A DNA stretch of 64,000 bases. Source: Salminus brasiliensis (lineage: Eukaryota; Chordata; Actinopteri; Characiformes; Bryconidae). The DNA lies in the NCBI RefSeq assembly GCF_030463535.1, contig NC_132879.1, positions 32,731,925 to 32,795,924 on the forward strand, in the 5' to 3' direction. Below, piece by piece: positions 34,788 through 46,421 of this stretch; positions within the stretch are counted from its first letter, which is position 1; every line of letters starts with the position of its first letter. The notes under the pieces were generated by a model. That model was not told the origin of the DNA and did no database searches. It worked only from the letters and a program-made list of their open reading frames with translations. The translations under genes and the position numbers were made by a program.

Positions 34788-35410
34788 ACCCGGCGAGGCC
34801 TGTGCCCCCTCGACACGCAGTACTTCAACAAGTTCAAACCAGGCCTCATCCACTTGGACTGAAACTGAAACTTCAGGTATGACTGATGAAGAAATCAAGT
34901 CAGATATCCTAGCCTCACTGAGGGAAGATATATCCAAAATAATAAGGCAAGAACTGGAGTGTGTGTTTACTGACAATTTTAATGCTCTACAAAGTGAGTT
35001 GATGTGGCGGGAGGTCTGTTGACATGGTCTGACGAAGTGATTACTGACTGCTGAAACTTGCCTTAAAAGCCAAGTTGAAACCCTTAAAGAAAAGAATGAT
35101 GATTAGAGGGCAGAATGAGAAGGGGGAATGTTTGAATAGTTGGCGGGGGGTCTTAACTGTGTCTTGTCACAGCACATGGACAGACAACCCGAATCGAAAG
35201 CCCCCCTCCCTAAAATGAGTAAGATGCTTAGACATCAATCTTTTGAACTGGGTCTTGTTGATGTGTTGAGAAGTAAATTCACAAGACACAGAGACTTTAC
35301 ACACTATTCATGTACAACTGCATCCTATTCCAGGATTGACTATTTTTGAACCCCCAAATTAGAGTTACATGGGGTAATAGACATTATGATACCTCTTATA
35401 CTCTTTATTT
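34788..35410 (+). pseudogene. L1-clade LINE fragment inserted in the U4 spacer, unit 2
   Basis: Begins with an ORF1-like start (MTDEEIKSDILASLRED at about 34884) and, after an internal loss, continues with the endonuclease: NCVLSQHMDRQ, MSKMLRHQSFELGLVD, RDFTHYSC and YSRIDYF at 35140-35349, typical of L1-type ORF2. Short, with stops; dead. Confidence 0.7.
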
Positions 35411-35929
35411 AACTCACTTTTTTTATTTCCTAATGCAAACTGGAAGAAGGAAAAAATGCTATGTATGGAAACATTCTGTCTTATGACTTTAAAAAAATCT
35501 TCTGTATTTTTATCACAGATTTTTTGGCAGTTTGGTTTTAGGTTGTGTGGGCTTTCTGTTTAGGTTCAGCTTTTGAGCTTTGCGTTCTGTCTCATGCAGT
35601 GGGTGAGAAACTAGTAACTTGGTGGTGATTTGTTTTAAGGCTTCCTTGCTTTGCCGCCTTCACAATGCAAAAATACCCATAATGCCTTTTCCTTTTGCTG
35701 TTTAAAACATGCCATGGCATTTAAGTGCTTCATATTTGGATAATTGTGTTTTCTTGCATGTATTTGCTTTGAATGTTCTAGTACAATAATAGTATGTTTG
35801 TATAACGCAGTTCATAATTCAGAAAGTAAGTGTGATAAACTGGTTACCATTGTTGAAATCTGAAGTAAAGTAGGTGTACATATATACTTCTGAAAAGGGT
35901 CAGCATTGTTTTGTTTTTTTTTGTTTTTT

Positions 35930-36065
35930 TTGTAAAAGCATTATCAAAGCTGTTGAGTTTAATTCATTCATTGTTCATTACTGGTAAAAAGATCTACCCA
36001 ATACCCCACCATGCTGATTTGAAATATAATCAACCATGGCATTGTTTTCTTTTTATACAGAGTTA
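35930..36065 (+). pseudogene. U4 snRNA-like sequence, array member 1
   Basis: TATCAAAGCTGTTGAGTTTAA, then CCCAATACCCCACCATG (very close to the U4 central CCCAATACCCCGCCGTG) and GATTTGAAATATAATC, then CATGGCATTGTTTTC at the Sm region. T-rich expansion before it. Decayed. Confidence 0.72.
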
Positions 36066-36346
36066 AAAGATTGTTTTAAGAATAAGCTTGAATTTTGTTT
36101 CAGTATTATCTGTTGCAGTCAAGACAATTTGTTTGGCAGTAGGTTCAGCTTTGTGTTTCATCTCATCAAGTGGGTAAGAGACTATTAACTTGGTGGTGAG
36201 TTGTTTTAAGACTGTTTTTATTGTTTTTTTTTAATTTTTGCCCATAGTTACAAACACATTTTTTCCTCAAGGGACCCTTGCTTTGTTGTGTTAAGATTCA
36301 CGTAATGTGTCCGGATTTTGTTATCATTTGTAACGCCACCTTCACA

Positions 36347-36367
36347 ATGCAAAAATACCCATAATGC
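36347..36367 (+). promoter_or_regulatory. snRNA-type distal element: octamer plus SPH/ZNF143-like site
   Basis: Octamer-like ATGCAAAA at 36347-36354 followed by TACCCATAATGC at 36356-36367, close to the SPH (ZNF143/STAF) motif. It lies about 200 bases upstream of the U4-like body at 36552, the normal place for the distal sequence element of vertebrate snRNA genes. The pair recurs once per module in the array. Confidence 0.7.
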
Positions 36368-36494
36368 TTTTTCCTTTTGCTGTTTGCAACATCCCATGCC
36401 TTTCTTGTGCTTCATATTTTACTAATTGTGTTTTATTGCTGTTATTTTCTTAAAATGTTCTTGTACAATAGTAGTATGTTGGTATAATGCAATT

Positions 36495-36510
36495 ATACCA
36501 TTCTTGAAAT
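36495..36510 (+). promoter_or_regulatory. PSE-like proximal element
   Basis: ATACCATTCTTGAAAT ends about 42 bases before the U4-like body; equivalents TTACCATTCTTGAAAT occur at 37047-37062 and before the other array members. Position and the ACC...TGAAA pattern resemble vertebrate snRNA proximal sequence elements. Confidence 0.6.
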
Positions 36511-36551
36511 CCTCTGTAAAGTAGGTGTACATGTATAGTTCTAAGAAAAAC

Positions 36552-36687
36552 AAGCTTTCTTTTGCAGCGGCTTTATATAATCTGTGAGAGTAATCTGAGG
36601 TATGGTAATACCTTGTTCAAAACTTTACCCAAAACCTTCCCACCCTTAATTGAAATATATTGTGTCATGGCAAATTGTGTTAGTTTT
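36552..36687 (+). pseudogene. U4 snRNA-like sequence, array member 2
   Basis: Keeps an AAGCTTT...TTGCAGCGGC start (U4 begins AGCTTTGCGCAGTGGC), AATCTGAGG, CAAAACTTTACCCAA, TTGAAATATATTGTG and CATGGCAAATTGTG. Distal and proximal elements are both present upstream (36347, 36495), making it the best-equipped promoter in the array, but the stem-loops are degraded. Confidence 0.75.
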
Positions 36688-37100
36688 TTGAGGGGTTTCT
36701 CAGGCTCTTTTTGCTGCAAGGTAGATTTTATTGGTGGTTTGGTTATAGATTGTGTAGGCATTTTGTTTAGGTTCAGCTTTTGAGCTTTGCGTTTTATCTT
36801 ATCCAGTGGGTAAGAAACCAGTAACTTGGTGGTGAGTTACTTGAAGACTGTTTTAATTGAATTTTACATTTTTTAAAATGATCCATGAATGCAAAAATAC
36901 CCATAATGATTTTTCTCTTCTGCCATGCCTTTTAAGTGCTTCATAATAAACTAATTGTGTTTTCTTATAATAATAATTATAAAATAATAGTATGTTGGTA
37001 CAAGGCAATTTGGAAAGTAATTCAGAAAGTAATTGTGATAAATTGGTTACCATTCTTGAAATCCTGAGTAAAGTAGGTGAACATTTTTTGTGGGTTTTTT

Positions 37101-37240
37101 TTCTGCAAAGGCAATGTCATAGTTTTTGAGTTTAATCCAGTGCATGGTCATTACTGTTTAAAATATTTACTCAATACCCCACCATGATGGTTTGAAATAT
37201 AGTCCATCATGGCAATTTGTGTTTTTATAGAGACTCAAAA
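37101..37240 (+). pseudogene. U4 snRNA-like sequence, array member 3
   Basis: GCAAAGGCAATGTCATAG, GAGTTTAATCC, CTCAATACCCCACCATGATGG, TTTGAAATATAGTCCATCATGGCAATTTGTG, and a remnant of the 3' stem-loop (TAGAGACTC). It is the member with the longest match at the 3' side. Confidence 0.75.
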
Positions 37241-38017
37241 ATCTATGTTAAGAATAAGCTTGAATTTTTTTCTTTTTTTATAGTGTTTTCTGTTCCTGTC
37301 AAAACAGGGTTTTTTTGGCAGTTTGGTTTTAGATTGTGTGGCCAACGTGTTTAGTTTCAGGTTTTGAGCTTTGCTTTTCATCTTATCCAGTGGGTAAGAA
37401 ACTTGGTGGAGAGTTATTTTAAGACTGATTTAATTATTTTTTAAATGTTTGTGCCCATAGTTACAATCACAGTCAACACAGTTTTTTGGCAGTTTGATTT
37501 TAGGTTGTGTGTGCATTATATTTATGTTCAGGTTTTGAGCTTTGTGTTTTGTCTCATCTAGTGAGTAAGAAACTAGTAACTTGTTTGTTAGTTGTTTTAA
37601 GACTGGTTTTATTGTTGTTGTTTTATTGGTGTTGCCCACAGTTATAAACATATTTTTTTCCTCAAGGGTCTCTTGCTTTGTTGTGGTAAGATTCCTGTAA
37701 TGCCTATAGATTTTGTTGTTAATTGTATCCCCGCCTTCACAATGCAAAAATACCCATAATGCTTTTTCCTTTTGCGTTCTACGACATGCCATGTCTTTGT
37801 ATTGCTTCATATTTTCCTAATTATATTTTTTTGCTGCTAATTACTTAGAATCTTTCATGTACAACAATAGTAAGTTGGAACAACACAATTTGGAAAGTAG
37901 TTGAGAAAGTAATTGCTATAAACTGGTTACCATTCTTGAAATCCTCAGTACATTAGGTGTGTATGTATGTATATATATATTTAAATTTACTTTTAAGAAG
38001 ATTTAGTGTTTTTTTAC

Positions 38018-38150
38018 TTAGAACCAATGTCATGGTTTATGAGATTAATTCAAGGCGTTGCTATTTGTGGTTGAAAGCTTTTGTTTTTTTGACTTGGAAA
38101 TATAATCAGCCATGGCAATTTTTGTTGTTCTGTAATGAGACTTGAGTCTT
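38018..38150 (+). pseudogene. U4 snRNA-like sequence, array member 4
   Basis: Has AATGTCATGGTTTATGAG at the 5' side, a lost centre, and then GACTTGGAAATATAATCAGCCATGGCAATTTTTG, which keeps an intact Sm-like AATTTTTG (38118-38125), followed by TGTAATGAGACTTGAG where U4 has its 3' stem-loop. Confidence 0.72.
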
Positions 38151-38661
38151 TTGGTTTCGTCTCTCTTTTTTCTCACAGTCAAGGCAGTTTCTTGGCAATT
38201 AGTTTTTAGCTTGTGTGGGTATTATGTTTAGGTTCAGCTTTTGAGCTTTGCGTTCTGTCTCATCCAGTGGGTGAGAAAATAGTAACTTGGTGGTGATTTG
38301 GCTGGTTTTATTGATTTTTAATTTTTGGCCCATAGTAACAAACACATTTTTCTCAAGGGTCCCGTGCTTTGTTGTGTTAAGATTCCGGTAATGCTTTTGG
38401 ATTTTTTTGTCAATCGGAACAGCGACTTCACAATGCAAAAATACCCACAATGCTTTTCCCTTTTGCTTTCTACGACATGCCATGGCTTTTAAGTGCTTCA
38501 TATTTTACTAACTGTTTTTCTTGCTGCAATTGTCTTAAAATGTATGTTGGTATAACGCAATTCGGAAAGTAATTCAGAAAGTAATTGAAATAACCTGGTT
38601 ACCATTCTTGAAATCCTCTGTAAAGTAGGTGTACATATATAGAGTTCTAAGTAGATATAAC

Positions 38662-38745
38662 TTCTGTATTTTTGGCAATATTGTGGAGTGTAAATTTAAT
38701 ATGAGGTGTGATCATTGCTGGTTAAAAATACTGAAAGTTGCTGGT
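38662..38745 (+). pseudogene. U4 snRNA-like sequence, array member 5, 5' half only
   Basis: GGCAATATTGTGGAG, TTTAATATGAGGTGTGATCATTGC and TGGTTAAAAATAC match the U4 5' stem-loop region; the sequence diverges afterwards. Confidence 0.65.
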
Positions 38746-39010
38746 TGAAAATGGAGTTTGTATCTTTGGTTTCTTCAGGCTATTTGTGCTGCAATCAAGG
38801 CAGTTTTATAGCAGTCTGGTTTTAGATTGTGTGGGCGTTCTGTTTGGTGGGTTGTTTTAAGACTGCTTTTATTCATTTCTTAATGTTTTTGCCTATAGAT
38901 ATAATGAGATTTTTCTCAAGGGTCCTTTCCTTTGTTATGTTAAGATTCTCGTGATGTGTTTGGATGTTCTTGTCAATCACAACACCGCCTTGACATTGCA
39001 AAAATAACCA

Positions 39011-39245
39011 TACTTTTTCCTTTTGTTGAGCACGGAGAACACAAAGAGCACAAATATGACTAAGAAAGAGCACAAAGAACACACACATGAACCCATACAT
39101 GAGTACAAATATGGAAATACATTAATAAATAAGTGTAGACATATGGAAACAGATAAATGCCAAAATGTGGCGAAACAAATAAATACACTAAAACAAACAA
39201 AAAAATAGAGAAATTAATGTGAAATTGTGAAAATACCAAAGTAAA
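39011..39245. other. Junction between U4 array and kinase 3 cassette
   Basis: A-rich sequence of about 235 bases with no gene. It ends AAGTAAAGATGTGGAAG where the kinase cassette starts; the L2-flanked copies have AGTAAAGACATGTGGAAA at the same point, so the two flank types share a few bases at the border. The same sequence is at 63430-63655. Confidence 0.6.
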
Positions 39246-39613
39246 GATGTGGAAGTATGTGACTGATTTTACTGACTGCAGTGATTCATGTCCTAAAGTA
39301 ACTAGACACCCTTTCTTCTGATTAAATTCAGCTGCTTTACGGCATCTGACACAGCTGTATTATTTCCATAGAAAAACACTGACCAATAGAACAGGACTTT
39401 CTACAGAAACTTTGTGGTGACAGACCCGGTTTCTAAATCTAGTCTCAGATCATACAGATCTGATGCTGAACTTTAGTATGAGTGAGGCCTTCATTCATCA
39501 GACCTGGCTGTATTCAGTCAGCTCAGTCTCATCACTGCAATGTGCTTCATGTGTTGCTAAGGTAACTGAAGGGGCATAGCACTGTACACAGCACTGTGTG
39601 TCCATACAGTCCT

Positions 39614-39702
39614 ATACAGCCAATGAAGAGACTGACCTCAGTGACCCGAGTCCTCCTCCATTGTGAGGTCATGTCGATGACATCACAGAGCCTATAAAAA
39701 GG
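39614..39702 (+). promoter_or_regulatory. Kinase 3 core promoter
   Basis: CCAAT near 39621, CRE-like TGACATCA at 39678-39685 within ATGTC-GAT-GACAT, and TATAAAAA at 39693-39700. The arrangement is identical to copy 1. Confidence 0.65.
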
Positions 39703-39924
39703 CAGGTTCCCCCTCATTGGCTCAGTTCGGATTCAGCAGCTCGGGAGACGCTTGATTCCTGCGTTCACACTGACGCCATTTAGCTGATTTAGCTGATTTT
39801 GCCTAGAACCATCTTATCTAGAACCATAAAGAGGTTCTACATTTGCTTGGGATATACAGGGAACAGTCCTTACAACCTTCTTAACCTTCTGACTTTAATT
39901 TCCTCTTTCCATCTACAGGGGAAA

Positions 39925-41705
39925 ATGCAAACCAAAGAAGTCCTGAGGAGTTTGGGCTACGAGGTGGTGGATTTCATTGGTAAAGGGAGTTACGGTGAGG
40001 TTAAGCTGGCCACATCTCAAAGGCACTCCAACCATGTGGCCATCAAAATAATGCACCGCAGGCTGGCATCACATATTTTTGTCTCTAAACTTCTGCCCCG
40101 GGAACTGGCCATTCTGAAAAGAGTAAAGCACCCTCACATTGTTCAGGTGCATGAAATCTTTGAGATGCCAAACGGACAGGTGTTTATTGTGATGGACGCT
40201 GCCGCAATGGATCTTCAACAGAAGATCTGGGAGCTCGGCCGCATTCCCATTGGCCAAGCAAAAATGTGGTTCTCACAGCTGCTCAGCGCTGTGGCCTATC
40301 TACATCAGCAGAACATTGTACATCGTGACCTTAAATGTAAAAACGTTCTGCTGACTGCTAACGACCAAGTCAAATTAACCGACTTTGGTTTAGGCCGTTT
40401 TTCAAGGGGCTTTCCTGACTTAAGCAAGACCTATTATTGCACTCCCGAGTATGGTGCACCTGAGGTGCTTTTGGAAAAACCCTATGATCCAAAAAAAAGT
40501 GACGTGTGGAGTCTAGGTATTATCTTTTACTCCATGGTCACCGGATCCACACCCTTCAAAGTTAACAGTTTGAAGAGTCTCCTACGTGTCCAGCGAGAAC
40601 CCTTGGTGTTTCCACGTAGGATCACAGTGGAGGAGCCCTGTCGGGCCTTCATATCTTATATGCTGCAGTACGACCCCTCCACTCGGCCGTCTGTGACAGA
40701 GGTGGCACAGCACCCTTGGCTGCAGTCGAGGCAGGAACGGTAAGTAAACCACTGTGCAGGTATACATATATGAAGAACATTTTGAATGGGTCACTCAAAG
40801 TAAAGAGCTGTTTTGCAAATAGGTAACATACAGTATTAGTTCACTAACGATAAGTACACTAACACATTGCTTCTGTACTGTCTCCAGGGTTATTGGCAGG
40901 TTTGTGGTGGTGCCCGTTGAGGATCTGTGTCCAGACGTCAACCCACTTGAAACGTCAGAGGAAGAGTCTCAGTCTTCCTTCTCTTTCAGCAGTAACATAG
41001 ACAGTATTTCCTCTTCTGCCTCTGAAAATGGGCTGGTGTTTTTCAGCACTCCTCAGTCGACAGAGGAAGAGTCTCCGTCTTCTTCTTTAAGCAGAGACGT
41101 AGACGTTCTCTCATCTCATGGTGTCAGATGCGAGACTCTGATGCCTGAGCAGAAAAACAACAGCAATGGAGCTGGTGCAAGTCTGACTTGCCAAAGGGTA
41201 GAGGCTGTGGAGGAGCACTATGGTTGCGTTAGCTGTAGTCCTGTTTGTGCTGCTATTAAAAGGGCAGCTAATGCTTATGTCAAGGCACCAATTCTCAGAG
41301 CCTCCCGGTCACTCCGACGGAGGATGAGGAAGTTATTCAGAGTTAACTCTGTGGTCCATGACACCACCTCTATTTCCCAGCAGAGTGCTCCTCATTCTGC
41401 TTCCCCTTCAGATGCTCATGCTTGTTTGTGTTCTGAGCAGAGACTCAAGGATGTGACTGTAGATGTCCCTCTCCATGGGCTAGTGCTGGAGACAGCATCT
41501 GTTCTCCCACAGCCCACAGTATGGAAAGGAACCAGGAGGCTGAGGTTCCCTAAATTTAAGGTATGTTAGGCAAGTGTTGAGCGATCGTCACAGCCTCAGA
41601 TTTTATACTTTAAATATTTGCTAGAAATGTTTCAGTTGATTCATATGTGTCATTTTGTCTCGCCAACAGATCCTGAAGAAGACGAAGATGATTCACCCAT
41701 TGTAG
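39925..41705 (+). CDS. TSSK-like serine/threonine protein kinase, copy 3
   Basis: Complete copy: coding exons 39925-40739, 40888-41560 and 41670-41705, 507 codons plus stop. Kinase motifs are intact. Copy-specific residues are I51 (SHIF), D91 (VMDAAAMD, in the hinge region just after the gatekeeper), N214, R231 and S268; the tail has FSFSSN, QKNNSNG and PSDAHACL. E91D is conservative and should not abolish ATP binding. Unlike copies 1, 2 and 4, its left neighbour is the U4 array and not the L2/LINE-A block; its right flank is type A, matching copy 1. No stops or splice-site changes. Confidence 0.9.
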
Positions 41706-41756
41706 ACATCTAGCACGGCCCTGGTGATAACATACTACCTTTACACAATTTATTGG

Positions 41757-41977
41757 TCATTTATACGTTGTTTTGACCAGAGGAGGATGGGTCCCCCTAG
41801 TGAGTCTTGGTTCCTCCCAAGGTTTCTTCCTCCAGCTCTGAGGGAGTTTTTCCTTGCCACTGTCGCCTTTGGCTTGCTCACTTGGGGTTCATGTTGTATT
41901 TATTTATTTTTATTTGTCCTATTTCCGGATTTTTGTAAAGCTGCGTTGCACCATCAGGTTGTAAAAAGCGACATACA
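41757..41977 (+). mobile_element. L2-type LINE 3' tail downstream of kinase 3
   Basis: Same LINE 3' UTR as after the other kinase copies. It is present here although no L2 body lies upstream of this kinase, so the tail travels with the kinase cassette. Confidence 0.75.
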
Positions 41978-42028
41978 CATCATTTGGAGTTGACTTGTTA
42001 TGTAAGGGGTAGGAGGGACACTGTCTAA

Positions 42029-42690
42029 ACTGATTGAGATGCCTCTGTAATGTTGCATGGACCTCAGGAACAGTGCCTCTGGACTGGCAATCCAAGGTTG
42101 TGGTCCTCATTAAGAAAGTGAACCAGAGAGTGTGTGGAAACTTTTGAAGCATCACACCTCGGTTTCCCTCTAGAAAGTTTATGCCAGGGTAGTGCAAAGA
42201 TGAGACTCAGGAGGAGAAATGCAGATTCTGTCCTGACCATGAAATTTTGGACCAGCTCTTCACTCTCTTTTGGATAGTTGAGGAGACATGGGAGTTCAGC
42301 AGTCCTGTCTACATGTTTTGTGGACTTGAAGGCTCATGACCATGTTCTCTGAGACATCTTGTGAGAAGTGCTCTAGGTGCATGGGATGCAAGGGTCGGTG
42401 ATGCGAGCTGTGCAGTCCTTGTACTCACTGAGTCAGAGCTGTGTCCATATTTTCAGCACTAAGTAAAGCTTGTTGAGTGTTGCCGTTGGTCTTTGTCAGG
42501 GCTGTGCCATGTGTCTGCTCCTGTTTGTGATATTCATAGACGGGACAGCAAGGCGTAGCCAGGGGCAGGATGGTCTACGGGGGCCTTCAACGCACACTTG
42601 ACTAGTTTGTAGCTAAGTGTATAGCGGTTGGTATGAGAATCAGCACCTTCAAGTCTGAGGCCACAGTGGTATCCCACTCACCTTTCACGA
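42029..42690 (+). pseudogene. Rex3 fragment, copy 3
   Basis: As copy 2, with the same missing 80 bases at the left. No open frame. Confidence 0.75.
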
Positions 42691-42904
42691 CCCAGGACTT
42701 GCTAGAGGGATTGTATCTTATAGTATCTTATCTTAAGAATGAAATAGGGGTGCGAATCTCTCTGTGTCAGGTGATTTGATTCAATTCTGATTTTTGAGGT
42801 CACGATTCAATTCAGAAACAATCTTTGATTCAGGAACCATTTTTAAATTCAAATGGTCTTTAAATTTGATTTAAATTAAGTGATTGATGAAGATGAAACG
42901 ACAT

Positions 42905-43381
42905 TGTTGTCATGGTGGGTCAGGCCAGACACTCACAGAGATCGGTGCAATGCAAGTACTTTAATAACACAATAGAAAATCATACAAAGAGCAAACCAAA
43001 GCAAACAAAGCAGCAACTAACGGGAATAAACAGGAAAACAACGTAAACTCGAGAAACTAGAGGGCGAACACAAAGCACACCTGAGACCAGGGGACTCTGG
43101 GAGCTAAGCTAGATGAGCAGGGCAGGGAACAGAGGGAACCAGCCGCAGAACCAAAAACGGCTAGGCCGACCAAACCTGGCAACGCAGCGTGGAAAAGGGT
43201 CGCCTAGCTGGAGCGAGGGTCGTGGGTATAAGGTGGGAGTGAGCGAAAGCATCTCGCTAAACACATGAACATGAAACACGACACTGAACCGACACAATGA
43301 ACCAAACATGAACCAAACACACATGAACATAACTGAACTAGAACCGAGTCACTGAATAGATACAAGAACAGAAACATAACA
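42905..43381 (-). repeat. Solo LTR, probably Gypsy-type, copy 3
   Basis: Matches 16399-16875 in length (477 bases) and variants, inside the same hAT-like flanks (42735-42904 and 43382-43540). Confidence 0.5.
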
Positions 43382-43788
43382 AAAAGTCCTTAAGTGGGCG
43401 GCGGCTCGGAATCGCTGCATTCTTGCAAGTAGAAAATGGAGCATTTTACTTTCTTATTTTGAAGTTTACTTTAGTCTGTTTATGTTCAAAACGGAAAATA
43501 AAAAATGTAGTTAATTATGTATTTCAGTGTATTGTGGTTATTCATGTGTGTGTGTGTGTGTGTGTGTATATAGCAAGAATATGTTCTTTGTTTAAACTCT
43601 GTCACTGATAAAGTGGAGACATACATTTTTTGCATTATAAATACAAAATTATTTTATATATATCACATATATCAACATTGTGAACCTAACCATACAGCTG
43701 TAGCCTATATGATATGGCTATGTAAAAGTGCTGTGTGGTTTTGCAGAATTCATGTGTCAATGGAATTGGGGGCCAGAAAATATGGTTT

Positions 43789-44345
43789 CAGAATCAGAAT
43801 CAGAAATACTTTATTAATCCTAGTAGTGAAACTGCAGTTGCTTTAGTTGCAGCGGTTTGTGTAAGAATAAACACTCTATAAAGTTTAAAACAAAAATAGA
43901 AAAAAGGTTTATAAATTATAAGATTAAATGGTATTTAGAGTATGAATACAGTTTTATGAATAAATGGCAAAGTGACAATAACTGTGATAATAAATATGGA
44001 ACAGACCGCCCAGAGCATTAGGCCAAATGGTGTTAAATGCACTGGAGAAATCAAAAAACATGATCCTTACAGTGCTGGCTGGATTATAGCATCCTCAACT
44101 CCCAGACAGGACTGTGCCGGAGCTCATCCAGGACTAGCTTCTCCATGGTCTTCATGATGTGTGACGTCAGTGCCACTGGCCTGTACTCCTAATGTCACTG
44201 GGTCGCGGCATCTTCTGGACAGGAACAATGCAGTACGTTTTCCACATCCACGGGACATAGTGCAGTACTCCGCAAAGCTGTGTGGCACAGGCCTAGCATA
44301 AGGCTTTGGCACAGGCCCCTGGGATGGACCCCATCTGGGAGAACA
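43789..44345 (-). pseudogene. Rex1-like LINE fragment, internally deleted (type A), second copy
   Basis: Same structure as 17279-17840: 3' end, then a jump to the inner reverse transcriptase part (minus frame at 44124-44312 with CRDPVTLG and THHEDHGEASPG). Confidence 0.65.
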
Positions 44346-45474
44346 GAGTACACAAACATGAGTAAGAGAGTAAGCTAATCCAGAGTCTCGTGGAGAAGCC
44401 TTAATATCCTAATTTCGAATGTGAGGCATTAACTAACTTACGTTCTCAAATGACTCACCTAAATACATTTGAACATGCAATGATAGATTCTCAACTTCAC
44501 ACAGAGCTTACGTTTACTTGCTATGTTCTTTTGTATTACTCACTGAGATTGGGTAATGAATATATGGTCTCTTATTACCGAAAGGAAAGGAAACTTTTCT
44601 TTTCTCGACAAAAGAACAGACGTCTTCATTTGATCAAACAGACACGAGCTAGAAATTACACCAAAAAGAACAATGTGACGTGAAACACTTGAGGACAAAC
44701 ATCAGTTACATGAGTCTGCTTCACTATATGTGTGTGTGTGTGTGTGTGTGTTATAGGGTCACTCCAGACAAAGTGCCTCCAGAGGGAGGTGAGAGTTGTG
44801 TTATTAGACGGGGAGTAGAGTGTCTGGGTTGATTCACAAGTACCCCAAGACGTTTTAAGGATCTTGGTCCGAGGTACTCTCCTAAAACTACATGCCATGG
44901 CTTTACTAGAATTTGACTAATTGTGTTTTCTTGCTGCTTCTTTCTTAAAATGTTCTTCTACAATAATAGTATGTTCCTTCCAAAAAGGAAAACACATTCA
45001 ACCCTAAATCAAAGCCTTATGCTAGGTAGCCTGTATAACTCATTTAAAGCTGGTGAGGAATCTCAAGAATGAGTATTAGAGCTAGAAGTCCTGATCCTGA
45101 AGTAGGAAACACTCCTGAACACCTGCACAGTTTAAACTCATGCAAATAACCAGAGCTGAATTCACTGATATTTGGACTACACTCACTTCAACCAGAAATC
45201 AGCTCTGTGAGCAACACTTGTGAGATGAACAACTCATAGCAGGTACCCCCATCTTTTTAGTCTTTTCCCCCACCCACGCTGCAGGCCTGTTAGGATGCTT
45301 GTGAACGTTGGGGCCTTGAACCAGTAAACAGCACTGGCCGCTTCGCCCCGTGTGGAGCAAAATAAAAGAAAATAAAAGGGTAGCGCTAAAATAGCTTCAT
45401 CAAATGTGAGGCTTGAGTCGTTTCTGGCTCCTTCTCATCCCCTGCCCACTCTTCCACTCTCTGTCTCTCTCTAG
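44346..45474. other. No recognisable gene; duplicate of 17841-18980
   Basis: Contains a TG microsatellite at about 44729-44752, a U4-spacer fragment at about 44891-44985, and a polypyrimidine acceptor ending at 45474. Nothing else identifiable. Confidence 0.5.
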
Positions 45475-45765
45475 CCTCAGCTCCTGCTAACTGTGCTATG
45501 GGGTTGTGTATCCCACTCTCTCCAGGAGAAAGTCAAACTCTCAGTTCTAGCCACTCCGACTACAACAGGTCATCCACAGTACAGCGACAGTCCCTTACTG
45601 GTAGCTGACAGTGAACCTGCACCCCAAGCTCGTCTGGCTTCTCCAACCAAACTGAGACCCAGGCTAGCACGGCTGCTCTGCACTCTGAGCTCACTAACTA
45701 TCAGACTGAAAGTTAGGATGGTTACTCAAACATACTCTGCTAAATGTGTTAGTAAACGGCATTAA
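45475..45765 (+). other. Candidate coding exon of unknown gene, second copy
   Basis: Duplicate of 18981-19271 with the frame still open; one visible residue change near the end (AKCVSKRH against AKSVSKRH). Same reservations as for the first copy. Confidence 0.25.
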
Positions 45766-46085
45766 AAGGTCTAACAGACTCTTCTTGTAAGTAATAACAG
45801 TGTATTTTACTCCAGAATCCTCAGAGCAAAACTATTTTCCTGCTGTACTTCTGCTGTTTTTCAGCCCTCTCTCCCTGGAGCCCCGCCCCTCTCTCTCAGG
45901 AACCAATTGAATACACTGAAAGCGTGTGATCCTGCTAAACTATCCAATTAGAAAGAAGATACAGGAAAACTGACAGATCCACATAACGTTGTAGTGCACT
46001 GAGCACATGTTCACCCTGTTCATTTCAACCAAACTCTGGAGCTTCTTTTTTCTCCTTTTTTCAATGATAGACTTCCTTTAACCAT
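45766..46085. other. No recognisable gene; duplicate of 19272-19590
   Basis: No open frame or identified repeat. Confidence 0.5.
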
Positions 46086-46405
46086 TACATGAACGTACAG
46101 ACTATTAAAACATTAGTTTCCTCACCTTTGCCAACTATATTTTACAAAAGAACCACAAAGATTTTAACACTATTGCTGAATGAAACAAAAAATAATAATT
46201 TCACAAAAAATATTAGTTATTTTTATTGACCTTTTTTCCCCTTTTTTCTTTGTGCTGTTTACAACATGCCACGGCTTTTAAGTGCTTCATATTTTACTAA
46301 CTGTGTTTTCTTGCTGCAATTTTCTTAAAATGTCCTTGTACAATAGTAGTATGTGGGTATAACGCAATTCGGAAAGTAATTCAGAAAGTAATTGTGATAA
46401 ACTGG

Positions 46406-46421
46406 TTACGACTCTTGAAAT
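46406..46421 (+). promoter_or_regulatory. PSE-like box upstream of U4-like copy, unit 3
   Basis: TTACGACTCTTGAAAT, as at 19913-19928, about 45-60 bases before the U4-like body. Confidence 0.55.

Larger units (their letters stand above)
34350..39010 (+). repeat. Decayed tandem array of U4 snRNA-like units with spacers, unit 2
   Basis: A repeating module of about 550-900 bases: a U4-like body, then GGTTCAGCTTTTGAGCTTTGCG, then AAACTAGTAACTTGGTGGTGA, an octamer plus ACCCATAATGC, then AACATGCCATGGCTTTTAAG, ACAATAATAGTATGTTGG, and a PSE-like TTACCATTCTTGAAAT just before the next U4-like body. Distal elements are at 34601, 35665, 36347, 36889, 37742 and 38433, with a decayed one at about 38993. 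Bodies are at 35930, 36552, 37101, 38018 and 38662. An L1-like fragment interrupts the first module. Coding-looking frames on the minus strand here are translations of the spacer. Confidence 0.85.

Noticed and set aside
37430-37810. Minus-strand frames in the U4 array (also 38199-38501, 38873-39100, 62602-62904, 63179-63505) with repeated ALWVFLHCE-like text.
   Set aside because: They are translations of the repeated spacer, including the octamer/SPH block, not a protein family; their similarity to each other follows from the tandem repeat.
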